Shown here in pieces: positions 24,072-33,281 of a DNA stretch of 64,000 bases. Source of the DNA: Serratia rhizosphaerae (GTDB taxonomy: Bacteria; Pseudomonadota; Gammaproteobacteria; Enterobacterales; Enterobacteriaceae); assembly GCF_009817885.1 (NCBI RefSeq), contig NZ_CP041764.1, forward strand, positions 4,836,001 through 4,900,000, read 5' to 3'. Positions within the stretch are counted from its first letter, which is position 1; every line of letters starts with the position of its first letter. Made by a program: the position numbers and the translations under genes. Below the pieces are notes generated by a model. It searched no databases, was not told where the DNA came from, and saw only the letters and a list, made by a program, of their open reading frames with translations.

Positions 24072-27000
24072 ATGATTACGACAGATGGCAACCATGCCGT
24101 TGCGTCGGTGGCTTACCGCACCAGCGAAGTCATCGCAATTTATCCTATTACGCCCAGCTCCACCATGGCCGAGCAGGCGGATGCCTGGTCCGGCGATGGC
24201 CGCCAGAATATTTGGGGCGATACGCCGCGGGTGGTAGAAATGCAGTCGGAAGGCGGCGCGATCGCCACCGTGCACGGCGCTCTGCAAACCGGCGCGCTGT
24301 CGACATCGTTTACCTCCTCGCAGGGATTACTGCTCATGATCCCGACGCTGTATAAACTGGCCGGCGAACTGACGCCGTTTGTGCTGCACGTCGCCGCGCG
24401 TACGGTGGCCACCCATGCCCTGTCGATCTTCGGCGACCATTCGGACGTGATGGCGGTACGCCAGACCGGCTGCGCCATGCTGTGCGCCAGTAATGTGCAG
24501 GAGGCGCAGGATTTTGCCTTAATTTCGCAGACGGCAACCCTCAACAGCCGTATTCCATTTATTCATTTCTTCGACGGTTTTCGCACCTCGCACGAGATCA
24601 ACAAAATCGTGCCGCTCAGCGACGACACGCTGCGGCAGATGATGCCGCAGACGGCCATCGCCGCCCACCGCGCCCGGGCGCTGTCGCCGGAACGCCCGGT
24701 GGTGCGCGGCACTTCCGCCAATCCGGATACCTACTTTCAGTCCCGCGAGGCCGCCAACCCGTGGTACGCGCAAACCTATCGCCACGTCAGCGAGGCGATG
24801 ACGCAGTTCGCCGCGCTGACCGGCCGGCAGTATCAGCCGTTTGAATACTACGGCCACCCCGATGCGCAGCGGGTGGTGATTCTGATGGGGTCGGCAATCG
24901 GCACCTGTGAAGAAGTGATTGATGCGCTGCTGGCGCGTGGCGAGAAGGTCGGCATGGTGAAGGTGCGCCTGTTCCGCCCGTTCTCGGCGGCCCACCTGCT
25001 GGAGACGCTGCCGGCCAGCGTGCGGAAAATCGCCGTGCTGGACCGCACCAAAGAACCGGGCGCGCCGGCCGAACCGCTGTATCTGGACGTGATGAGCGCG
25101 CTGGCCGAAGCCTTCAGCCGCGGTGAGCGCGACACCCTGCCGCTGACGATCGGCGGCCGCTACGGCCTGTCATCCAAAGAGTTCGGCCCCGACTGCGCGC
25201 TGGCGGTGTTTGCCGAACTGGAACAGGAACGGCCGCGCCCGCGTTTCACCGTCGGCATCTTTGATGACGTCAGCGGGCTGTCGCTGCCGCTGCATGATAA
25301 TCCGCTCCCCTCTCACGCCACGCTGGAGGCGCTGTTTTACGGCCTCGGCAGTGATGGTTCCGTCTCGGCAACCAAGAACAATATCAAAATCATCGGCAAC
25401 GGCACGCCGCTGTTTGCCCAGGGCTACTTTGTCTACGATTCGAAAAAGGCCGGCGGCCTGACGGTGTCGCACCTGCGCGTCAGCGAACGGCCGATCAATT
25501 CCGCCTATCTGGTCAGCCGCGCCGATTTTATCGGCTGCCACCAGGCGCAGTTTATCGATAAATACCAGATGGTCGAACGTCTGAAGGACGGCGGGATTTT
25601 TCTGCTCAATACCCCTTACGGCGCTGACGAAGTGTGGGACCGGCTGCCGCAGGAGGTGCAGGCGCTGCTTCAGCAACGCCAGGCGCGCTTCTATATTATC
25701 AACGCGGCCAAACTGGCGCGCGAATGCCAGCTTGGCGCGCGCATCAACACCGTGATGCAGATGGCGTTTTTCCATCTCACGCAGGTTCTGCCGGATGACG
25801 TCGCTCTGCAACAGCTGCAGGACGCCATTGCCCGCAGCTACAGCAGCAAAGGTCAGGAGATCGTCGAGCGCAACTGGCAGGCGTTGGGGGCAACGCGCCA
25901 GGCGCTGACCGCCATTCCGCTGCGCTCCGTCAACCCCGCCAGCCCGCAACGCCCGCCGGTGGTGGCCGACGCCGCGCCGGACTTCGTCAAAACCGTCACG
26001 GCGGCGATGCTGGCCGGGCTGGGAGATGCTCTGCCGGTCTCCGCCTTCCCGCCGGACGGCACCTGGCCGGTGGGCACCACGCAGTGGGAAAAACGCAATA
26101 TCGCCGAAGAAGTGCCGATCTGGCGGCCGGATCTCTGTACCCAGTGCAACCACTGCGTCGCCGCCTGCCCGCACTCGGCCATTCGCGCCAAAGTCGTGCC
26201 GCCGGCGGCCATGGAGCACGCGCCGGCCAGCCTGCAGTCGCTGGATGTCAAAGCGCGCGATATGCGCGGGCAGAAATACGTGCTGCAGGTGGCGCCGGAA
26301 GACTGCACCGGCTGTAACCTGTGCGTGGAAGTCTGCCCGGCCAAAGATCGCCAGCAGCCGGAGATCAAGGCGATCAATATGGCCTCGCGCCTGGAACATC
26401 TGGCGGAAGAGAAAGCCCATTACGACTTCTTCCTGCAGCTGCCGGAAATCGATCCGGCGCAGCTTGAACGCATCGATATCCGCACCTCACAGCTGATTAC
26501 GCCGCTATTCGAATACTCCGGCGCCTGTTCCGGCTGCGGCGAAACGCCTTATATCAAGCTGCTGACCCAGCTGTACGGCGATCGCTTGCTGATCGCCAAC
26601 GCCACCGGCTGTTCGTCCATCTACGGCGGCAACCTGCCCACCACGCCGTACACCACCAATGCCGCCGGCCGCGGCCCTGCCTGGGCCAATTCACTGTTCG
26701 AGGACAACGCCGAATTCGGGCTGGGCTTCCGCCTGACGGTCGATCAGCATCGGCAGCGCGCCTTGCGTCTGCTGGCGTCGCAGGCCGATCGTCTGCCGGC
26801 GGAGCTGGTCAACGGGCTGCGGATGGATGACATTGCACCCGCCCTGCGGCTGAAGCAAATCGCCGAGCTGCGCACCCAACTGGCGCAGTTCGATGACGGC
26901 AACGCCCGTCAGCTGGCCGATGATGCCGATCATCTGCTGGATAAATCCATCTGGCTGATCGGCGGCGACGGCTGGGCCTATGATATCGGTTTCGGCGGGC

Positions 27001-27605
27001 TGGACCACGTGCTGAGCCTGACGGAGAACGTCAACGTGCTGGTGCTGGATACCCAGTGTTACTCCAACACCGGCGGCCAGCAGTCGAAGGCCACGCCGCT
27101 TGGCGCGGTGACCAAATTCGGCGAACACGGTAAACGCAAGGCGCGTAAGGACCTCGGCGTCAGCATGATGATGTACGGCCACGTGTATGTGGCGCAGATT
27201 TCGTTAGGTGCGCAGCTGAATCAGACGGTAAAAGCGATTCAGGAAGCGGAAGCCTACCCCGGCCCGTCGCTGATTATCGCCTACAGCCCGTGTGAAGAGC
27301 ACGGCTACGATCTGGCGCTGAGTCACGACCAGATGAAACAGCTGACCGCCAGCGGTTTCTGGCCGCTGTACCGCTTCGATCCGCGCCGCACGCAGGAAGG
27401 CAAAGCGGCGCTGGCGCTGGATTCACGGCCGCCGAACAGCGATCTTGCCGCCACCTTGCTGAAGGAGCAGCGTTTCCGCCGCCTGAACAGCCTGCAGCCT
27501 GAGGTCGCCAGCGCGTTGTATCAGGAGGCCGCGCAGGAGTTGCAGCAGAAATACGACTTCCTCAGTCTGCTGGCCGGCAAGGCGGAGAAATCGGCCAACG
27601 AGTAG
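24072..27605 (+). CDS. nifJ: Pyruvate:flavodoxin/ferredoxin oxidoreductase (YdbK/NifJ)
   Basis: The 1177-residue product has the full single-chain PFOR layout. The pyrimidine domain starts DGNHAVASVAYRTSEVIAIY. A gamma domain lies near residue 420-600. Two [4Fe-4S] motifs are at about 689 (CTQCNHCVAACP) and 745 (CTGCNLCVEVCP). The proximal cluster region is YSGACSGCGETPY, and the thiamine-diphosphate motif GDGWAYDIGFGGLDH is at about 965. It converts pyruvate and CoA to acetyl-CoA and CO2 while reducing flavodoxin or ferredoxin. E. coli YdbK (1174 aa) is the close counterpart, with a role in oxidative stress and low-potential electron supply. The gene is monocistronic with its own terminator. 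Confidence 0.96.
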   Translation: MITTDGNHAVASVAYRTSEVIAIYPITPSSTMAEQADAWSGDGRQNIWGDTPRVVEMQSEGGAIATVHGALQTGALSTSFTSSQGLLLMIPTLYKLAGELTPFVLHVAARTVATHALSIFGDHSDVMAVRQTGCAMLCASNVQEAQDFALISQTATLNSRIPFIHFFDGFRTSHEINKIVPLSDDTLRQMMPQTAIAAHRARALSPERPVVRGTSANPDTYFQSREAANPWYAQTYRHVSEAMTQFAALTGRQYQPFEYYGHPDAQRVVILMGSAIGTCEEVIDALLARGEKVGMVKVRLFRPFSAAHLLETLPASVRKIAVLDRTKEPGAPAEPLYLDVMSALAEAFSRGERDTLPLTIGGRYGLSSKEFGPDCALAVFAELEQERPRPRFTVGIFDDVSGLSLPLHDNPLPSHATLEALFYGLGSDGSVSATKNNIKIIGNGTPLFAQGYFVYDSKKAGGLTVSHLRVSERPINSAYLVSRADFIGCHQAQFIDKYQMVERLKDGGIFLLNTPYGADEVWDRLPQEVQALLQQRQARFYIINAAKLARECQLGARINTVMQMAFFHLTQVLPDDVALQQLQDAIARSYSSKGQEIVERNWQALGATRQALTAIPLRSVNPASPQRPPVVADAAPDFVKTVTAAMLAGLGDALPVSAFPPDGTWPVGTTQWEKRNIAEEVPIWRPDLCTQCNHCVAACPHSAIRAKVVPPAAMEHAPASLQSLDVKARDMRGQKYVLQVAPEDCTGCNLCVEVCPAKDRQQPEIKAINMASRLEHLAEEKAHYDFFLQLPEIDPAQLERIDIRTSQLITPLFEYSGACSGCGETPYIKLLTQLYGDRLLIANATGCSSIYGGNLPTTPYTTNAAGRGPAWANSLFEDNAEFGLGFRLTVDQHRQRALRLLASQADRLPAELVNGLRMDDIAPALRLKQIAELRTQLAQFDDGNARQLADDADHLLDKSIWLIGGDGWAYDIGFGGLDHVLSLTENVNVLVLDTQCYSNTGGQQSKATPLGAVTKFGEHGKRKARKDLGVSMMMYGHVYVAQISLGAQLNQTVKAIQEAEAYPGPSLIIAYSPCEEHGYDLALSHDQMKQLTASGFWPLYRFDPRRTQEGKAALALDSRPPNSDLAATLLKEQRFRRLNSLQPEVASALYQEAAQELQQKYDFLSLLAGKAEKSANE

Positions 27606-27612
27606 ATTTCAC

Positions 27613-27639
27613 CGGGCGCGCCAGGTGCGCGCCTTTTTT
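27613..27639 (+). terminator. Terminator of nifJ
   Basis: GGCGCGC-CAGGT-GCGCGCC is followed by TTTTTT, directly after the nifJ stop. Confidence 0.85.
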
Positions 27640-27945
27640 CAAACGTCTCGCTATCACAGGCGCCCCAATCCGAGAATACCAACAGAACGCCAATCGCATC
27701 GCCGCCGCGTCCTCGCTCGCGGCTCACCTCTGTAAAACCCGCTGGCATTCGTCGCCATAATCCGTACCATACTCGCCAAACTGCATCTATGCCGTGAGCC
27801 GTGTTGATCGCGCTGCGGTCAGGATGTCACTGCATGAAGCACCGTGGGCGCGGATGGATTTCTCCTATCCGCCTGTTGAATGATAAACTGGCCGCTAACG
27901 GCGCCATGTCCATAGTGCACCCCAATGAGAACGAGCACGATTTAA
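27640..27945. other. nifJ-ttcA intergenic region
   Basis: About 300 bp without a credible ORF. It should contain the ttcA promoter. No repeat or conserved operator was recognised. Confidence 0.4.
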
Positions 27946-28884
27946 ATGTCAGAAAAACAAACAGTGAGCCAGAAAGAACAGTACAACCTCAACAAGCTGC
28001 AGAAGCGCCTGCGCCGCAACGTAGGCGAGGCCATCGCCGATTTCAATATGATTGAGGAAGGCGACCGCATCATGGTGTGTCTGTCCGGCGGCAAAGACAG
28101 CTACACCATGCTGGAAATTCTGCGCAACCTGCAGCAGAGCGCGCCGGTTAACTTCTCGCTGATAGCGGTCAACCTGGACCAAAAGCAGCCGGGCTTCCCG
28201 GAACACATCCTGCCGGCCTATCTGGACGGACTGGGGGTGGAGTATCAGATCGTAGAAGAAAATACCTACGGCATCGTTAAAGAGAAAATTCCGGAAGGCA
28301 AAACCACCTGCTCACTGTGCTCGCGCCTGCGCCGCGGCATTCTCTACCGCACCGCCAGCGAACTGGGCGCTACAAAAATCGCGCTGGGCCACCACCGCGA
28401 CGATATTTTGCAGACGCTGTTCCTCAATATGTTTTACGGCGGCAAGATGAAAGGCATGCCGCCCAAGCTGATGAGCGACGACGGCAAACACGTGGTGATC
28501 CGTCCGCTGGCCTACTGCCGCGAGAAAGATATCGAGCGCTTTGCCCAGGCGAAAGCCTTCCCGATCATTCCCTGCAACCTGTGCGGTTCGCAGCCGAACC
28601 TACAGCGCCAGGTGATCGGCGATATGCTGCGCGACTGGGATAAACGCTACCCCGGCCGTATTGAAACCATGTTCAGCGCAATGCAAAACGTGGTGCCTTC
28701 GCACCTGTGTGATACCGAACTGTTTGACTTCAAAGGCATTCAACACGGCGACGAGGTGGTAAACGGCGGCGATCTGGCATTCGATCGCGAAGAACTGCCG
28801 CTGCAGCCGGCCGGCTGGCAAACCGCAGAGGCTGACGAGATCGTCGCCGCGCCTGAGCGGCTGAACGTATTGGAAATCAAATAA
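27946..28884 (+). CDS. ttcA: tRNA 2-thiocytidine(32) synthetase TtcA
   Basis: The 312-residue product has the PP-loop SGGKDS at 47-52 for ATP binding. The pair Cys122/Cys125 (TTCSLCSRL) and the later IPCNLCGSQ provide Fe-S ligands and the thiolation site. It thiolates cytidine 32 of certain tRNAs (Arg and Ser) in the cytoplasm. Length and sequence match the E. coli enzyme (311 aa). In E. coli it lies near fnrS and zntB, as here. Confidence 0.96.
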   Translation: MSEKQTVSQKEQYNLNKLQKRLRRNVGEAIADFNMIEEGDRIMVCLSGGKDSYTMLEILRNLQQSAPVNFSLIAVNLDQKQPGFPEHILPAYLDGLGVEYQIVEENTYGIVKEKIPEGKTTCSLCSRLRRGILYRTASELGATKIALGHHRDDILQTLFLNMFYGGKMKGMPPKLMSDDGKHVVIRPLAYCREKDIERFAQAKAFPIIPCNLCGSQPNLQRQVIGDMLRDWDKRYPGRIETMFSAMQNVVPSHLCDTELFDFKGIQHGDEVVNGGDLAFDREELPLQPAGWQTAEADEIVAAPERLNVLEIK

Positions 28885-28890
28885 GTTAAC

Positions 28891-28923
28891 ACGCCATCCC
28901 CCCTTGCGGAGGATGGCGTTTTC
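28891..28923 (+). terminator. Terminator of ttcA
   Basis: ACGCCATCC and GGATGGCGT form a 9-bp stem followed by TTTCCCC. Confidence 0.75.
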
Positions 28924-28994
28924 CCCCGCCGAGCTTTACGATCCCGCTCACATTTGACGCTAAAAAACCGCCTGTCGTCATCGGCTTTGCTCTA

Positions 28995-29014
28995 TACTGT
29001 TTTTTCATACAGTA
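28995..29014. promoter_or_regulatory. LexA (SOS) box upstream of the VOC gene
   Basis: TACTGTTTTTTCATACAGTA keeps the full CTG-N10-CAG core and the outer TACTGT/ACAGTA arms of the LexA consensus. It ends 19 bp before the ATG at 29034 and would cover the promoter -10 region. This predicts DNA-damage induction of the downstream gene. Confidence 0.75.
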
Positions 29015-29033
29015 ATATGGAGTTTACTTACCG

Positions 29034-29432
29034 ATGAATATCACCCCTTGTCTGTCCCACGTCTCCGTCGGAACCAATCATTTCGACCAGGCGGCGGATT
29101 TTTACGATCGGGTACTGTCCGCCTTGGGCTGCCGTCGCGTGCTGGAGCACCATGGCGCCATCGGTTATGGCCGCGACTATCCCGAATTCTGGCTGCAAAC
29201 CCCGCTCGACGGCAAACCCGCCAGCATCGGCAACGGCATCCACATCGGTTTTTTCGCCACCAGCAAACAGCAGGTTGATGAATTCTATCGTCAGGCGCTG
29301 CAGGCCGGCGCAACGGATGAGGGCGCTCCAGGCTCCAGGCCGCACTACGGCGAGCAATATTACGGCTGTTTTGTCCGCGATCTGGACGGGCATAAAATTG
29401 AAGCCAGTTTCTGGGATGAAGCGGCGGCCTAG
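29034..29432 (+). CDS. VOC (glyoxalase/bleomycin-resistance fold) protein, probably SOS-controlled
   Basis: The 132-residue product has the betaalphabetabetabeta pattern of one vicinal-oxygen-chelate protein. It begins CLSHVSVGTNHFDQAADFYD, has an internal IHIGFFATSKQQVDEFYRQAL, and ends GCFVRDLDGHKIEASFWDE. The metal-site residues His (SHVSVG), His (IHIGF) and Glu (HKIEASF) are in place. Members include dioxygenases, glyoxalases and drug-binding proteins; the substrate is unknown here. The gene has its own LexA box at 28995-29014. It occupies the place that dbpA has next to fnrS in E. coli. It could handle a toxic electrophile or a DNA-damaging drug, which is inference. Confidence 0.85.
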   Translation: MNITPCLSHVSVGTNHFDQAADFYDRVLSALGCRRVLEHHGAIGYGRDYPEFWLQTPLDGKPASIGNGIHIGFFATSKQQVDEFYRQALQAGATDEGAPGSRPHYGEQYYGCFVRDLDGHKIEASFWDEAAA

Positions 29433-29478
29433 TTCGGTATCGTGGTCAACAGCAAGCTGACCGCGCGGAAAAAAGACG

Positions 29479-29603
29479 AAAAAAATGCCGGTGGATAACA
29501 CCGGCATCGTGTGAATCAAATTTGCTATGCAGTAATTCTAAAAATAAGAAAGTAAGACAATTATGGAGCGCAACGCCCATCGCTTGACGTTGCATTCACC
29601 TGC
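29479..29603 (-). ncRNA. fnrS: FnrS, FNR-activated small RNA
   Basis: The minus strand begins GCAGGTGAATGCAACGTCAA and continues through GCGATGGGCGTTGCGCTCC, as in E. coli FnrS. GAATTACTGCATAGCA also matches, and the RNA ends in a GATGCCGG/CCGGCAT terminator with seven T residues. Its length is about 125 nt (122 in E. coli). FnrS represses messages for aerobic enzymes such as sodB, maeA and folE under anaerobiosis, with Hfq. It lies beside zntB as in E. coli. Confidence 0.95.
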
Positions 29604-29638
29604 GGGAAGAATAATGCCGCATTCTCCGACGGCAAATG

Positions 29639-29652
29639 TTGATTTCGCGCAA
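29639..29652. promoter_or_regulatory. FNR binding site of fnrS
   Basis: TTGATTTCGCGCAA carries a perfect TTGAT half and a partial second half. Its centre is about 42 bp upstream of the FnrS start, the usual class II activator position. Confidence 0.75.
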
Positions 29653-29689
29653 CTTTAATCAGGTTTTGCCGAAGTTTCTTCGCCAATGA

Positions 29690-30673
29690 CTACAGCCAGC
29701 GGCGGCGTTTCAGCCACCAGGCCACGCCCGCCCCCAACGCCACCAAAAGCAGGCAAAACAGCGTAAAGCCGAACGGCTTATCGCCGCCGGGAATGCCGCC
29801 CAGGTTAACGCCGAACAGCCCCGTCAGGAAGGTGGCGGGCAGAAATACCATCGCCAACAGCGACATCGTGTAGGTACGCCGGTTCATGGCATCCGCCAGC
29901 ACGCTGGTGATTTCATCAGCAAGTATCGCCGTACGCGCAATGCTGCCGTCCAGATCGTCCAGACCACGCCCCAGCCGATCGGCAATATCCTGCATGCGGC
30001 GACGATCGTCATCGCTCATCCAGGCCAGGCGATCGCTGGCCAGCCGGGAAAATACGTCCCGCTGCGGCGCCATATAGCGGCGCAGCACAATCAGCTGCTT
30101 GCGAATCAGCGCCAGCTGGCCGCGTTCAGGGATCTGCTGATCCAGCAGCGCATCTTCCAGATCGATAATTTTATCGTGCAGGTCCTCGATAAACTCGCTG
30201 GCGTGATCGGTCAGCGCATCGCTGATTTCCACCAGCCAGTTGCCGCAGTGGGTTGGCCCCACGCCATTTTGCAGTTCGTTAACCACCTCATCAATGGAAT
30301 ACACTTTACGGTGACGCGTGGAGACAATCATCTTATCGGTGATAAACACGCGAAAAGTCACCAGTTGGTCAGGACGTGAATTAACATTAAAGTTAATGCC
30401 GCGCAGCGTAATCATCGTGCCGTCCCCCTGCCGCGCCACCCGTGGCCGGGTACTGTCACCGGCCAGCGCATCGCGTACGGAATCCGGCAGCAGCGGCGTT
30501 TCACTCAGCCATTGCAAACTTGCCGGATGGGCATAATCCAGATGCAGCCAGCAAGGTTGCTGACTGGTGATGCTATCCTGCGGGCCGATCGGCGTTACGC
30601 CGCCCTTGCCATCCAGCCGAAACGCATACACCGCATCGGCAATTTGTAGCTGGCTGCCGTCAATGACGTCCAT
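29690..30673 (-). CDS. zntB: Zinc transporter ZntB (CorA superfamily)
   Basis: The 327-residue product has a large N-terminal cytoplasmic domain. Two C-terminal transmembrane helices surround the signature GVNLGGIPGG, the GxN motif of the CorA family. It ends in a basic tail, WWLKRRRWL. ZntB moves Zn2+ (probably with protons) across the inner membrane as a pentamer; early work assigned export and later structural work import. Size and position next to fnrS match E. coli. Confidence 0.94.
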   Translation of the reverse strand: MDVIDGSQLQIADAVYAFRLDGKGGVTPIGPQDSITSQQPCWLHLDYAHPASLQWLSETPLLPDSVRDALAGDSTRPRVARQGDGTMITLRGINFNVNSRPDQLVTFRVFITDKMIVSTRHRKVYSIDEVVNELQNGVGPTHCGNWLVEISDALTDHASEFIEDLHDKIIDLEDALLDQQIPERGQLALIRKQLIVLRRYMAPQRDVFSRLASDRLAWMSDDDRRRMQDIADRLGRGLDDLDGSIARTAILADEITSVLADAMNRRTYTMSLLAMVFLPATFLTGLFGVNLGGIPGGDKPFGFTLFCLLLVALGAGVAWWLKRRRWL

Positions 30674-30931
30674 TCGCCCCCCTCTTATTTTGATTCGCTA
30701 GCGCAAAGTCTAGTCTTTATGCTTTTTAAATCAAAGAAGAAGCCGGTAAGCAGCGGTGTCAAAAGCGGGCAAAAAAACCGCACCTCAGCGGGTAATTATT
30801 GCCCTTTATGATTCATTAACATTTCCACATCTTTTTTAATTCCAAACAACAATAAAAAATAAACAAAAGTGGGTTTACCTCAATTTTCATCGGCATATAC
30901 TTGCGTCTACCTACGAGGAGGTAGTGTAGTT

Positions 30932-31180
30932 ATGTTAAGAGACCATTTGAAAATAGATGAAAGCCATACGCTGGAGAAGGTTAATCACATCCAGCTGCGT
31001 CACCAAGGTCAGGAAGAGATTAGCGAATTTATCGTTAAGGACGCCGGCGGAAACCCCATCGGCAAGGTTTCCGTGTATGACCACCTGAGTACCCGCCGTT
31101 CCTACCCAACCTCCTACCGTGTGACTCAGACCGACATGGCTGGCCACGTTGTCGTTGATACCCTGAGAGAAGTTCTTTAA
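30932..31180 (+). CDS. Small conserved-looking protein of unknown function
   Basis: ATG 30932 follows GAGGAGG at 10-nt spacing; the product is 82 residues. It is soluble and polar, with alternating beta-like segments (EKVNHIQLRHQGQEEISEFI, KDAGGNPIGKVSVYDHLS, YPTSYRVTQTDMAGHVVVD). I do not recognise the family. The strong ribosome site, AT-rich promoter region and following terminator support a real, possibly well-expressed gene. It is flanked by zntB and a LysR gene, both on the other strand. Confidence 0.75.
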   Translation: MLRDHLKIDESHTLEKVNHIQLRHQGQEEISEFIVKDAGGNPIGKVSVYDHLSTRRSYPTSYRVTQTDMAGHVVVDTLREVL

Positions 31181-31212
31181 CGCCGTCAGCTGAGGACCGT
31201 GTGAGAACAAAA

Positions 31213-31238
31213 AAACCCGCTATTTCAGCGGGTTTTCT
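31213..31238 (+). terminator. Terminator of the small gene at 30932
   Basis: AACCCGC-TATTTCA-GCGGGTT is followed by TTCTGTTT, with an A-run on the other side, so it may work in both directions. It overlaps the 3' end of the convergent LysR gene. Confidence 0.75.
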
Positions 31239-32152
31239 GTTTCCGCCATGCAACAATCGTTCGCTGAACTCAACACTCCCTGACTCCATTCGTAAAAAGC
31301 GCGCACTGCAGGAGGAAGATATCTGTTCTGCGGATACACCAGGGATAAGGGTAAATCAAAAGCGTCGTCGTTCAGGCACGCAATAAGCGCCCCGCTACGC
31401 AAATAGGGAGCCGCCAGATAGCTGGCCACGCGAATTAACCCCAACCCCTGTACGCCAGCCTGTATGTAGGCATCCGTATCATCTACCACCAGCGCTTCCG
31501 ACATACGGATCGCCCGCACGGCGGCATCATGCGCAAAAAACCACTCTGTCGTGCGCCCGGTCCGGTGGTTAAGGTATCCCACCGCGCGATGGCCGTTCAG
31601 ATCGTCCAGACACTTCGGCTCGCCATAGGTATCAAGGTATTGTGGTGCTGCCAGCACCACCCATTTAAAATTCGCCAGCGGACGGGCCACCAGCGTGGTG
31701 GAGTCCTCAATTCTGCCCGCCCGGATCGCACAGTCGTAGCCCTCCCGTATGAGGTCCTCCACATGATCGCTTGAGCAAAGCATTAGCTCCAGCTCGGGAT
31801 AATGCTGCAAGAACGTCTGAATTTTGGGGATGATACAGTGCCGGGCCAGGGATTGCGGCATACCGACTTTAAAGCGCCCTTTGGGTTGGCCAGATTTGCC
31901 GGGGAATGAGGACTCCATGGCGGCAATATCAGCAAGCAGCCTTTTACATTCCGTGTAGTATCCCTCTCCGTCGGACGTCACGCTGAGCTTGCGTGTGGTT
32001 CGCTGCAACAACTGCAGCCCAAGGTAAGCTTCCAGTTCCTTAATCACCCGGGATACCGTTGAGCGCGGCATCCCCAGCACTTCCGCCGCCTTGGCAAAAC
32101 TCTGTGTCTCAACGACATGCGCATATACCCGCATTGATTCCAGTCTATCCAC
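31220..32152 (-). CDS. LysR-family transcriptional regulator
   Basis: GTG 32152 (VDRLESMRVYAHVVE) gives the usual LysR beginning; the open frame extends 7 codons further. The winged-helix domain is clear (FAKAAEVLGMPRSTVSRVIK, then ELEAYLGLQLLQRTTRKLSV), and a type 2 periplasmic-binding-like effector domain follows; total 310 residues. It belongs to the AaeR/YhjC-like group that often controls a divergent oxidoreductase gene. The NmrA-like gene starts 134 bp away in the opposite direction and is the likely target. The effector is unknown. Confidence 0.88.
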   Translation of the reverse strand: MDRLESMRVYAHVVETQSFAKAAEVLGMPRSTVSRVIKELEAYLGLQLLQRTTRKLSVTSDGEGYYTECKRLLADIAAMESSFPGKSGQPKGRFKVGMPQSLARHCIIPKIQTFLQHYPELELMLCSSDHVEDLIREGYDCAIRAGRIEDSTTLVARPLANFKWVVLAAPQYLDTYGEPKCLDDLNGHRAVGYLNHRTGRTTEWFFAHDAAVRAIRMSEALVVDDTDAYIQAGVQGLGLIRVASYLAAPYLRSGALIACLNDDAFDLPLSLVYPQNRYLPPAVRAFYEWSQGVLSSANDCCMAETENPLK

Positions 32153-32286
32153 CTTCTCCCCCTGACTGCGCACCCTGATTATCCCATATTAACGAACAGT
32201 CTAACCTACACCCGCTGACTTATCGAATGTAGCTCTCCACCGTAAACTTGCCCCACATTCCATCAACACCAGCAGTGAGGTGCAAA

Positions 32287-33216
32287 ATGCAACAACATGA
32301 CATGGACGCAGATAAACGAGTATTGGTGCTGGGAGCGGGACAACTGGGAGATGCGGTGCTGGATGCGCTGCTGCCGGCGGTCACACAGCGCAACGGGGAT
32401 GTTTCCGTCATTGTTTCGCCCGCTTCCTGCGATAAACACGGTAAACTGCAGTCGGCAACGCATCAAAAACATGCTGATGCCGGCGCAACCTTTATCGGCG
32501 CAGACCTGGCCGCCTGTTCGACTGAACAGTTAAGCAGGATATTTAAGCCGTTTGATACCGTTATTAACTGTATGGGGTTCGTTGCCGGGGCCGGTACTCA
32601 GCTCAAGATCACGCGCGCGGTGTTGCATGCCCGGGTGCGGCGATACTTCCCCTGGCAATTCGGCGTTAATTACGATGAGGTCGGTAAAGGAAGCGGCCAG
32701 CCCGTCTGGGATGAACAGTATGATGTCCGGACGCTATTACGGGCGCAGAGCACCACGGAGTGGGTGATTATTTCAACCGGCATATTCACCAGCTTTCTCT
32801 TCGAACCGGCATTCGACGTCGTCAACTTATCGGCCAACACCATCAACGCGCTGGGAGGATGGGACACTCAGGTCACCGTCACCTCGCCGGCCGATATCGG
32901 CCGACTGACCAGCGCCATCTATTTACATCAGCCGCGGATCGTCAACGACGTCATCTTTGTCGCGGGGGAAACAACATCATACCGGCAACTGGCCTCAACG
33001 ATTGAACACGTTACGCAACGGCGCTTTACCAAAAACGTGTTCACCCTGCCGGCGCTGCTGGAGGCCCTGCGTTTACGCCCGGATGACCAGATGCTGCGCT
33101 ATCGCGCCGCGTTTGCCCGGGGTGACGGCATGTGGTGGCCAATGCGCGATACCTACAATGCGCAAAATGCGATTCAGACCCAGGATATTGCCTCCTGGCT
33201 TACGGCATCTATTTAG
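32287..33216 (+). CDS. NmrA-like NAD(P)-binding protein
   Basis: ATG 32287 has GAGGTG 4 nt upstream; the product is 309 residues. The Rossmann motif VLVLGAGQLGDAVLDAL is at the N-terminus. The core pattern FDTVINCMGFVAGAGTQLKI and the conserved RRYFPWQFGVNYDEVGKG match the isoflavone-reductase/NmrA-like group of atypical short-chain dehydrogenases. Members are reductases or redox-sensing regulators. It is divergent from the LysR gene, so substrate-responsive control is likely. Confidence 0.82.
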   Translation: MQQHDMDADKRVLVLGAGQLGDAVLDALLPAVTQRNGDVSVIVSPASCDKHGKLQSATHQKHADAGATFIGADLAACSTEQLSRIFKPFDTVINCMGFVAGAGTQLKITRAVLHARVRRYFPWQFGVNYDEVGKGSGQPVWDEQYDVRTLLRAQSTTEWVIISTGIFTSFLFEPAFDVVNLSANTINALGGWDTQVTVTSPADIGRLTSAIYLHQPRIVNDVIFVAGETTSYRQLASTIEHVTQRRFTKNVFTLPALLEALRLRPDDQMLRYRAAFARGDGMWWPMRDTYNAQNAIQTQDIASWLTASI

Positions 33217-33227
33217 CCCCCGACAAG

Positions 33228-33264
33228 AAACGGCCGGCGCGTAACAACGCGCCGGCCACTTTAT
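33228..33264. terminator. Strong hairpin between convergent genes
   Basis: GGCCGGCGCG-TAACAA-CGCGCCGGCC is a perfect 10-bp stem between the NmrA-like gene and mppA. The flanking T tracts are weak, so termination is probable but not certain. Confidence 0.55.
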
Positions 33265-33281
33265 CGAGGAAACAACGCCCG

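Noticed and set aside
25170..26420. 416-codon minus-strand ORF inside nifJ
   Set aside because: It is a shadow of the conserved oxidoreductase gene; rich in Arg, Gln and Gly without motifs.
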